Shown: positions 32,341 to 39,792 of the stretch, piece after piece
Position numbering within the stretch: position 1 is the stretch's first letter
Layout of the letters: the number at the start of each line of letters is the position of its first letter
Origin: SXOA01 sp051004015
GTDB taxonomy: Bacteria > Planctomycetota > Planctomycetia > Pirellulales > Pirellulaceae
DNA: 42,086 nt
Direction of reading: 5' to 3'
Assembly: GCA_051004015.1 (NCBI GenBank)
Contig: JBPCKT010000061.1
Coordinates: 1 to 42,086, forward strand
Notes under the pieces: model-generated
Databases searched by the model: none
Seen by the model: only the letters and a program-made list of their open reading frames with translations
Told to the model about the DNA's origin: nothing
Translations under genes and position numbers: made by a program

Positions 32341-34029
32341 TCACTCCGCCTTCTTCTCCGCCGGCAGGACCATGGCATGGCCGCATTTGACGACGACGGT
32401 AGCCTCACCCTTGTAGCCCGCCAGCTTCTCTTTGGGATCGCGGACGATGGAGCCGAGGATCAGCACCTGGTCCTCCACCTTGTAACTGTCCTGCGGGTTC
32501 TTGGTCGAGACTATCGTAACCAGCCGCTTGTCGCGGACGAGTTCGAGGATCGTTTCGAAGTGGCCCCCCGCGGCTTTAAGATCCTTGACAGTGCCGGCCA
32601 GCAGAATGCCCGGATCCCCGTCGGCTGCATCGAGTTTCCTCGCGGCCAAAGCCCCGATGGAATTGAGCTTCACCGGCTCATTGGCGGCCTGCGCCAGCGT
32701 CTGCCGTAGGGCCGGCAGTTTTTCCGCATTGTCCGCATCCTCGAGATTGGCCTGCTCCACCGTGTGGCCGAGTCCGGCGTAGGCGTTGTACAGAGCGACG
32801 ACCGCGGTCTTGCGGGCGTCCTTGTCGCTCGCGTCGGTGTCATCAAACGCCTTCGCCGCGACATTGGCGGCATCAATCCCTTCCCCCAGGTTTCCGGCGG
32901 CGGCAGGAGTTTCCTTGGGGGGCGTCTCCGCTGGTTCCGCCGGTTTTTCGGCTGGCTTCCCTTCCTTCGGATTTTCTTCCTTGGGCGTCTCTTCAGCCGG
33001 CTTCTCTTCCGCCGGTTCGGCTGGCTTGACAGGCGTCGACTTCTCCTCCGGTACCTTGAAGGGGTCTTCGGAACCTGGCTCCTCAGTGGGAATCGTCTGC
33101 TTGGACTTGGCGGGCGCCGACTTCTTGGTAGACGACTTTGTTTCGGACACTAGCGGGTTTTCGATTTTCAAGTCGCCCAGACCGCCCGCAGCCTTCGTCT
33201 CCGGTGCAAAGGGATCGGAGATATCGAAAGGATCCTTCTCTTCCGACTTCGCCCCGGACTTAGTCGTTTGCGGCTTGTTGAATTTGCTGCTCGCCTTGGG
33301 TTCCTCGCTAGTCTTCAGCGCCTCGTTGAACCGCGGATCGCTTCCCAGCTTGCTGGCCTTGTTCGGCGTTGATTCTCCTGGGTCGTTACTGTTTCCCTTG
33401 TCGGTCTCGAGCGGCTGCACGTCGGTGGGATTCTCTTCTTTGTTTCCCTCGTTCTTTTCCACCTTATCCAAAATCTTTTGCGGCAGCACCCACCGCAACC
33501 AGCTTACCTTGGCTACGGTCGGAGCCAGACCCAGGTCCACCCCGGGTCCCCACCACAAAATGACAATCGCCAGACCGATGCCCACCACCCCGCCGAGCAC
33601 GATCTTGACCACCTCCCCCACCATGCTCTTCTCTTTCCGCTTGGGTCGCGGGCTGGAGCGGAAAGCCGGCGTGGGTGCGGAGACCATTTCTTCCTGCGAA
33701 GGCCGGGCATCGAGTTGCGCAGTCCCCGCCTCCAGCACGTGCGACGAATAACCCTTGTCGGAGCCGCCTTCCAAATGGCTGTCGAAGCCGTGGTCAATCG
33801 CCGAGCCGATTTGCGAGCCCGTGGCCGCGTCCATGCCGCCGACCGCTGCCAGCACCGGTTCATCGACCAGGGCGGCGCTGATGATGATGAGCGCGGGCGG
33901 CAACTGGGCGAGTGCGTCGGCCAGATCATATTCTTCCTGGCAGAGCGGGCAGCGGACACGCGCGCTCCGCGGCGCACTGGCAGGCACCGTGACCTGGTCG
34001 CTGCATTTGGGACATGAAACCGTGGTCAT
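32341..34029 (-). CDS. Zinc-ribbon membrane protein with long Lys/Glu/Pro linker
   Basis: A 562-residue protein in four parts. An N-terminal zinc ribbon has CPKC (6-9) and CPLC (28-31). A single membrane helix follows near 153-180 (VVKIVLGGVVGIGLAIVILWWG). A low-complexity region of about 200 residues is rich in Lys, Glu, Pro, Thr and Asn, with repeated PAE/EEKP/KEE motifs. A C-terminal alpha/beta domain (about 400-562) has a regular DAADGDPGILLAGTVKDLKA / TIVSTKNPQDSYKVEDQVLILGSI pattern. The SD GGAG is at the expected distance from the ATG. The ribbon should be cytoplasmic and the C-terminal domain outside. The layout is known from planctomycetes, without a proven function. It is upstream of the second DUF1501 gene. 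Confidence 0.85.
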   Translation of the reverse strand: MTTVSCPKCSDQVTVPASAPRSARVRCPLCQEEYDLADALAQLPPALIIISAALVDEPVLAAVGGMDAATGSQIGSAIDHGFDSHLEGGSDKGYSSHVLEAGTAQLDARPSQEEMVSAPTPAFRSSPRPKRKEKSMVGEVVKIVLGGVVGIGLAIVILWWGPGVDLGLAPTVAKVSWLRWVLPQKILDKVEKNEGNKEENPTDVQPLETDKGNSNDPGESTPNKASKLGSDPRFNEALKTSEEPKASSKFNKPQTTKSGAKSEEKDPFDISDPFAPETKAAGGLGDLKIENPLVSETKSSTKKSAPAKSKQTIPTEEPGSEDPFKVPEEKSTPVKPAEPAEEKPAEETPKEENPKEGKPAEKPAEPAETPPKETPAAAGNLGEGIDAANVAAKAFDDTDASDKDARKTAVVALYNAYAGLGHTVEQANLEDADNAEKLPALRQTLAQAANEPVKLNSIGALAARKLDAADGDPGILLAGTVKDLKAAGGHFETILELVRDKRLVTIVSTKNPQDSYKVEDQVLILGSIVRDPKEKLAGYKGEATVVVKCGHAMVLPAEKKAE

Positions 34030-34198
34030 GGCGACTCTCCAGCCGGCGGCACCCCGCCGCGTCTTGTAAATGATCAAACCCCTGATAGCGCTCTTCAGTG
34101 TAACGCGGCGGATAGCCGACTGGTAGCTTTTGCGGAGCGAAATCTCCAGGCAGACCGACGCCGTCACGAGTTTGATTTAGGGAGTTGGCTAATCCGAC

Positions 34199-35575
34199 TC
34201 AGTCGAACTCGATTTCCACCAACTTCGGCGGTTCAAAGGTAAGCTTCGTCTTTTTCTTCTTGTCGGTCGAATGCAAATCGCTCTCTTCGTTCAAGGCCTG
34301 AACCAGCTTCGACCGCGGCACTTCAGTGCCGGCGTGCGTGTGGCCGTGGACGCCGAGTTGAGTCGACATGAGCGTCTTTAATCGCTCCTTGGTTGGCTTC
34401 TTCGAGCGATGCTTGAACAGCGCCCACAGCGATTTAGGGGTCGCGTTCAAACTGCCGTGATGGCCGACTTTGTACAGGTCGACGTCAGCCAGCAGTTGCT
34501 GGTTCTCCTCGTGGTCGGGCGAGTCGAATAACGCGTACGACCAATTCTCGATCTGGGCGTCGCCAGGAAACAGCAGCTTCTGATTGCCGATCTCCAGGAG
34601 CAGAATGAGGCTGGTATTGTTCATGGCATCGTCGAGAATCCGCACGACGCCCAACATTTGCTGCAGAAACGTGCGGTCGAGGCGATGCGTTATCCAGCGG
34701 GCGGACGGTGGAATGTTTCGCGTGCCGGCGTCCGGAAAGGGACTCGTTTCCGCAACGACGAAGTCCTGGCCCGCTTGGGCCTGGAAATGCCAGAATTCGG
34801 CAGCGTCTTTCGACCGCTGCTTACGAGTCTTGTCGGTTTGTTCCAACGTGGGGGGACCCAGAACACGAATCTTCACTCCCAGGATGGCGGCAAGGTCGGT
34901 CTCCGATCCATAGGAGAGATACTCGTTCTTGCCCCCCAACTCCTGCAGGTTCTTCACGGCTGAAAGGTTCGCCAGGTTGTTCTCGCCCAGAAACCCTAGC
35001 TGAACCAGAGTGGGAGTCGCCTTGCCGCCCGCCTCGTGCCGGAGGGCAATGGCTTGGGTGGCGAACTGCTGCACGGTGCCGGCGAATTGATCCATCCGCA
35101 TCAGCCCCCGCACAAACGCCTGATTCGAGGAGAGTTTCTTCGTGGGGACTTTAGCGTCGGTCTTGGCTTCGGGGTCTTCGGTCCAAGGCTGCACGACCAG
35201 GTCGGGCTTCAGGCCAGCGATGATGTCGCCCGAGCCTTTACCTTTTGCGGTAGCAAAGCCGCTGATGTGATCGCGATGGCGATGGGTGGCCACGACGGCA
35301 TGGAGCTTGCCGCCCGTGACCTTGGCGATGTCATTGGCGATCGCCACCATGAGCTCGTTCGTTTGCGCCGTGGTGCCGAAGTCCACCAAGACATGCTTGT
35401 CTTGCTTTTCATCCTTCGAGTACTTGAACGTCAACAGAAAGCAGTCCCCGAAGCCGACTTGATACATGCGGATCTGCAGCTTCTTGGGGGGCTTTTGGTC
35501 GTGCTTGGCATGCCCCTTTGAGGACGGCTTTGCGGCCTTTGCCGCTGGCTTTGACTGGGCTTTTTTCTTCGCCAT
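34199..35575 (-). CDS. Metallo-beta-lactamase-fold hydrolase (ComEC-like)
   Basis: A 458-residue MBL-fold protein. The first 30 residues are Lys/Ala-rich (MAKKKAQSKPAAKAAKP). The fold starts at IRMYQVGFGDCFLLTF. The metal-binding motif HRHRDH (98-103) has the full HxHxDH pattern. LLFPGDAQIENW and DLYKVGHHGSLNATPKS provide the later Asp and His ligands, and GVHGHTHAGTEVPRSKL lies near the C-terminus. The VGxGDC start and GHHGS are typical of the ComEC-like branch, whose members hydrolyse phosphodiester or other bonds in DNA or signalling nucleotides. ATG 35575 is one base after the upstream stop, and its SD AAAGGTGG lies inside that gene, so translation is coupled. No signal peptide. Confidence 0.87.
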   Translation of the reverse strand: MAKKKAQSKPAAKAAKPSSKGHAKHDQKPPKKLQIRMYQVGFGDCFLLTFKYSKDEKQDKHVLVDFGTTAQTNELMVAIANDIAKVTGGKLHAVVATHRHRDHISGFATAKGKGSGDIIAGLKPDLVVQPWTEDPEAKTDAKVPTKKLSSNQAFVRGLMRMDQFAGTVQQFATQAIALRHEAGGKATPTLVQLGFLGENNLANLSAVKNLQELGGKNEYLSYGSETDLAAILGVKIRVLGPPTLEQTDKTRKQRSKDAAEFWHFQAQAGQDFVVAETSPFPDAGTRNIPPSARWITHRLDRTFLQQMLGVVRILDDAMNNTSLILLLEIGNQKLLFPGDAQIENWSYALFDSPDHEENQQLLADVDLYKVGHHGSLNATPKSLWALFKHRSKKPTKERLKTLMSTQLGVHGHTHAGTEVPRSKLVQALNEESDLHSTDKKKKTKLTFEPPKLVEIEFD

Positions 35576-35576
35576 G

Positions 35577-37388
35577 TTAGTACCACCTTTCCTGAGACAG
35601 GCTGCGGCGATCGAGGCTGCGCAGGCGATGCAACTCCGCAAAATGGGCCGATGTCGTCTTTCCGCGGAACGCCCCGTGCTCCCACAAGTACTTGATCCGC
35701 TCCGTCTGATGGACGGGATGATCGACGCGATTGGTCACTTTGAATTTCAATCCGCCGAACTCGTCGAAGATCAGCGTGCCCCCGCCATGCAGCGTGAGCT
35801 TTGTGTCTGGGGGCATATCGTCGGGCGGGTCGATGTGGAGCCGCTGCAACTCGTCGGCGCGAAGTTCCGCGACTTGCAGGTACTCGGCAATCGTCTCCTG
35901 TACCGGCACGCCGTCGGGCGCCATCCGCATGCACGGCCTCACCGAAATCACTTGGGTGAAGACCTCGTCGGTCACGTCGAGCATCTGACGGTTTTCCCAG
36001 AGAAAACGAAACATTTCTTCGGGATCAGACTGCATGGGCCGATAGTGATTGTGAGCGTAGGTGAGGCGGGCACCGCAGCGCCGCCACATACCGCTTTCCT
36101 CGGCGACGTCGATGGAAGCCGGGCGAATTCCATAGAGGCCGAACGATTCTCGCAATTTGTCGCGGTAGTGGTACTGACTGTCGTCGGGGCAGGTTTCGTA
36201 GTCGGCGGTCAGCAAAGCGCTGAGAAAATCGGGGAAACTGATATGGACGGGGGCGCAATAGTCCAAGGCGCGAATGCACATGGTGAGCAAGTGGTCGGAC
36301 GACTTCGCGCATTCCTCGACCACGCGTTCTCGGTCGAGCCAGCCGGACCTTCCGCCATCGAGCCCCTGCAGTCGCGCGAACAAGACGTTTAAGAATGCAT
36401 GCATGACGGCCGCGACCAAGACTTCGCCACGGCGATGCGGCTCTTCGAATTCGAGGTCGCTAAGGTAGTCCTTGTCCGGTGGCAGCTGCGACGAATTCCG
36501 CAGCGGCTGGCCCCGCACCGTGGACAGTTCCTCGCCCATTTCTTCCGCCAGGCCCAACAGGATCGATTTTCGCAAGGCAGGTATGGTAAGAGCATCGGCC
36601 CTGACCAGGCGGCGATCGCCAAGGGTCTTAGTATCCGAGCTCTTGCGCATGTCGAACACCGCATCAATCACCGCCGGCAAGGCGAACACCGAAAGCAAGG
36701 CCACCACGTCGGAAAAGCCCTCGTGAAATGCCGCCTGATCGGGCGACGACGGGTCGGTGAATCGCGTCCGCAAGCCGTCGATCAAAGCGTGCGTCGTTTC
36801 ATGCGCCACGATGTCGTGGGAAAGGCAGGTAAATATCGTCTGGCCGCTACGACCGGGAAAGTAGCCGAAAAACAGCCCTTCATCGCCTTCGGAATAGAAG
36901 GCGTTGGCATCCGCGAAGGCGTGTGGCGCCACTTTGATCTGATGCGTAGGGAACGACCAGCGGACGCGCCGGCCCAGGGCGAATTCAAACCGCGCTAGGA
37001 TTCGCATCACGATCGCGTAGGTATTCTGGGCGTGAAACCGCGGATCAGCCAATAGGTCGTTAGGCGACCTGGCCGCCAGGTCTTGATACGGATCGAAGTA
37101 GCCCTGCATCGGCGAGAAGTATTCGCTGCCATGGCGCGGCTTGAAGTACCTCCGCGTTGTGGCGTCATAATCGACCACCTGCACTCGAAAGCCCCACGGC
37201 CCGTCCGACAGTTGCTCGGCGGGGACGAGGATCTCGGTCGTGAGCACCTTGCCGTTGACTCGGACTCCGGGGTCTTGCGCCACAATGGTGAGCGGCCGGA
37301 CGTGAGCGTGGGGTCCCACGATGGACGGCGGCGTCAAGCTGCGATGCACCGCCTTCGCCCCACGACGCATGATCGTTTTCTTCGCCAT
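35577..37388 (-). CDS. Thermolysin-like zinc metallopeptidase (gluzincin)
   Basis: A 603-residue protein with the zinc-protease motif HETTH (His196, Glu197, His200) in SHDIVAHETTHALIDGLRTRF. A third ligand, Glu223, is in FHEGFSDVVAL, which corresponds to the E-x-x-S-D motif of M4 peptidases. Substrate-side elements such as ADANAFYSEGDEGLFFGYFPG precede the site. The C-terminal half (about 330-600) is alpha/beta of unknown fold. There is no signal peptide or propeptide, so this is a cytoplasmic protease, unlike classical secreted thermolysins. The basic N-terminus MAKKTIMRRGAKAV resembles that of the next gene. SD AAGGGGA precedes the ATG. It is coupled to the MBL-fold gene. Confidence 0.86.
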   Translation of the reverse strand: MAKKTIMRRGAKAVHRSLTPPSIVGPHAHVRPLTIVAQDPGVRVNGKVLTTEILVPAEQLSDGPWGFRVQVVDYDATTRRYFKPRHGSEYFSPMQGYFDPYQDLAARSPNDLLADPRFHAQNTYAIVMRILARFEFALGRRVRWSFPTHQIKVAPHAFADANAFYSEGDEGLFFGYFPGRSGQTIFTCLSHDIVAHETTHALIDGLRTRFTDPSSPDQAAFHEGFSDVVALLSVFALPAVIDAVFDMRKSSDTKTLGDRRLVRADALTIPALRKSILLGLAEEMGEELSTVRGQPLRNSSQLPPDKDYLSDLEFEEPHRRGEVLVAAVMHAFLNVLFARLQGLDGGRSGWLDRERVVEECAKSSDHLLTMCIRALDYCAPVHISFPDFLSALLTADYETCPDDSQYHYRDKLRESFGLYGIRPASIDVAEESGMWRRCGARLTYAHNHYRPMQSDPEEMFRFLWENRQMLDVTDEVFTQVISVRPCMRMAPDGVPVQETIAEYLQVAELRADELQRLHIDPPDDMPPDTKLTLHGGGTLIFDEFGGLKFKVTNRVDHPVHQTERIKYLWEHGAFRGKTTSAHFAELHRLRSLDRRSLSQERWY

Positions 37389-37499
37389 TTAAAATCCCCT
37401 TGCCATGAACGATGGAGAATGGCACGTGAGCCGCATGCCTCTAGCATAGTTGCAAAACCCGCGGAAAGCCGTCGACCAATCTGTGGCTGCTGGATGTAA

Positions 37500-39611
37500 T
37501 TAAGGTTTGTCGCCGCCCCGGGCCGCTTGATTTTCCCTCCAGGCATCCAGGTAAACTCGGACTCCCTGGGCAACTTTCGGAGTCGCTATCTTGAGTTCCC
37601 CTTGAGCTTCCTCCGCCAGCAGCGACTTCCCCGCCGCTTGCCACAGATGAGCCGCCAGAGCCGCCACAGCCTCGTCATAGTCGGCCAGCCTGACAAGGAG
37701 CTTCTTCAAGTCTCCGCCACTTTCCTTCACCGCCTCTCTGGCATACTCATACGCGGGCGTCTTTCGCCCATCCCCATCCCCGTCCAGCCAGACCGCGCCG
37801 CTCGCCCCGATCACCTGAGACTTCCATACCGTCGATGTCGGCTGGTAGGGCCTGGCGGTCGGCCAGTAGAGGCCGTCGATTCCGGGCCCGAGCGCGACGG
37901 CGACCAAATGCACGTCGTGCCGCGGCCGCTCCAGCTTCCAATCGGCTTCCCAGAGCACGCCAGTCGCAGGGTGGGAATCAAGTTTGGTCTTGCGAATGGC
38001 CTCTTCTCGAACAAGTTGTCCGTTGGCAAAGAGCAGCACCCTATCCGCCCGCACCCAGTGCGGTCCTAGCACTCGAATCTTCACCCGCACCTCCTTGGCC
38101 TTGGCGGGCGCCAGGTCTCCGGGGCCGAATTTGTCGCCCACGGTCAACTCCGTCAGCAGTCCATAGCTCACCGACACGCTGCCTTGCACGAAGCTATTCA
38201 CCGCCTCGTCAATATCGATAGCACCTGGGTCGTCATCGCGAGCGCGGATGTAAGTCCGCCCCTGACCCACGATAAACCGCGCCACGTCGTGCGAATCGCT
38301 CGCCCCGACCGGCGTCAGAAAGAGCCCCCGGTTGAGCATCCCCATCCAGTCTTGCAGCAACCGCAGCGGTTCGCTCTGCACCGCTCCGGAATTGACTACT
38401 TCCATCGCATTGGCCCGCAATTGCCAACCTTCTAGGTTTTCACCGACCACGGCGTTATGCAATTTCGGGCCGAACGGGCGGACGCCGGAATGCAAATCTC
38501 GGGCGTGGTTCAGAACCACCGCTTTCACATCCGGCGTGCGGTAGATGCCGTCGAAAGTGGTTTTCCAATCCTTCGATTGGAAATCTGGAACTTTCGCCTC
38601 AGCCTGCACGGGAAAGATGTTGAAATGGCCGCTCGGCGTCGTCACTTCGTTGCCGATGACGGGGGTGAAGTACTTTTCCACGCCCGCCGCTCTCGCAAAT
38701 GGCCTCTGGTCGACGTGGCGGTTGTGGTCCGTGGCAATCGGCAGCTCGATTCCTTCCCCGGCCAAGGTAATCATCCGCTCCTCCACGGTCGCATCGCCAT
38801 GGCCGGAGTGCGTAAGCGTGTGGGTGTGTGTATCGCAGGCGACGTAACCCTTCGTCGGAACTTCGCGGCGAATCTTGAGGCGCAGCGTCAAACGCTCGCC
38901 GGCTTGGAAATCAATGGATTTTGAATCGAGCGAATACTCAAACCCGCGCCCGGCATAAATGGTGTATTTCCCCGGCGGCAAGCCAAACTCCGCCTGGCCC
39001 GTGGACGTGTAAATCACGCCGCGTCGCACGGCAGTCGTTTTGGACGATGTGGCTCCCACGGTCTGCAACGAACCGCCTTCGTTCACAATCGTCAGCCTTC
39101 CCGGTAGCCGCTCGCCGGAATCGACATCGCGCAACTCGACCTGAACGCTGGCTTGTGCGAGTACTTCCTGGACCGGCTGCGAATGGAGCACAACTTGGCC
39201 CACGCGCACGTCGTCTGCCAGCTGCCCTTCCTGCTCCACTTGCAGCACATTCTCGCCGTCTCTGAGCCGGCCGGCCGGAACGCCCAAAGCAATGACCATG
39301 TCATTTTCATCCGCGACCAGCCTGCCGAGCTTCTCGCCGTTCAGCAGCACCCGCCAGCCTTGTTTTACGTCCTGCTGCCGCAACAAGAACGCCGACTCAC
39401 TCGTGTTCTTTTTCGCGGTGAACTTCAGCTCCAGATGGCTTCCCTGCGGCTGTTCTGGAAAATCGCTCCACTCCCGCGGGCCGGCAAGCCGCAAATGATG
39501 CAGCCGCTCGGTGAGAACCAGTGGCTGCGCAGCATCTTCAGCGAAGCAGCACGGGAGAGGCCCGCAAACGACCGCCACCACAAGTACGATCCACCCAACG
39601 AACCGTCTCAT
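37500..39611 (-). CDS. Exported CehA/McbA-type PHP-domain protein
   Basis: A 703-residue protein with a signal peptide ending near CCFAE (about 1-25). N-terminal beta domains (about 30-230) include VLLNGEKLGRLV and a carboxypeptidase-regulatory-like stretch (GLPPGKYTIYAGRGFEYSL). The PHP metal-binding domain follows: VACDTHTHTLTHSGHGDATVEERMITLAGEGIELPIATDHNRHVD, then GHFNIFP, VVLNHARD and PVGASDSHDVARF. It ends with another beta domain and a helical region. CehA-family proteins include carbaryl hydrolase; here the substrate is unknown, but a metal-dependent phosphoesterase or esterase at the envelope is likely. GGGAG is 8 bases before the ATG. A GTG 9 bases upstream is an alternative start. 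Confidence 0.88.
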   Translation of the reverse strand: MRRFVGWIVLVVAVVCGPLPCCFAEDAAQPLVLTERLHHLRLAGPREWSDFPEQPQGSHLELKFTAKKNTSESAFLLRQQDVKQGWRVLLNGEKLGRLVADENDMVIALGVPAGRLRDGENVLQVEQEGQLADDVRVGQVVLHSQPVQEVLAQASVQVELRDVDSGERLPGRLTIVNEGGSLQTVGATSSKTTAVRRGVIYTSTGQAEFGLPPGKYTIYAGRGFEYSLDSKSIDFQAGERLTLRLKIRREVPTKGYVACDTHTHTLTHSGHGDATVEERMITLAGEGIELPIATDHNRHVDQRPFARAAGVEKYFTPVIGNEVTTPSGHFNIFPVQAEAKVPDFQSKDWKTTFDGIYRTPDVKAVVLNHARDLHSGVRPFGPKLHNAVVGENLEGWQLRANAMEVVNSGAVQSEPLRLLQDWMGMLNRGLFLTPVGASDSHDVARFIVGQGRTYIRARDDDPGAIDIDEAVNSFVQGSVSVSYGLLTELTVGDKFGPGDLAPAKAKEVRVKIRVLGPHWVRADRVLLFANGQLVREEAIRKTKLDSHPATGVLWEADWKLERPRHDVHLVAVALGPGIDGLYWPTARPYQPTSTVWKSQVIGASGAVWLDGDGDGRKTPAYEYAREAVKESGGDLKKLLVRLADYDEAVAALAAHLWQAAGKSLLAEEAQGELKIATPKVAQGVRVYLDAWRENQAARGGDKP

Positions 39612-39792
39612 GGATGCCACTCCCGGTCGAAAAAACCATCATACTTGTGCCGATACCAGACAGGGGAAGAGGGTTCTCCTTCCCGCCCCAGGTGGTCGAC
39701 GGGAACGACCCAGTATGGCGTTTCCTTCTTGCCCGCCCCGGGAGCGAGCCGCAATCGGCGGCCTGCGGGTGGCCACGATTTACCCTCGAGGG

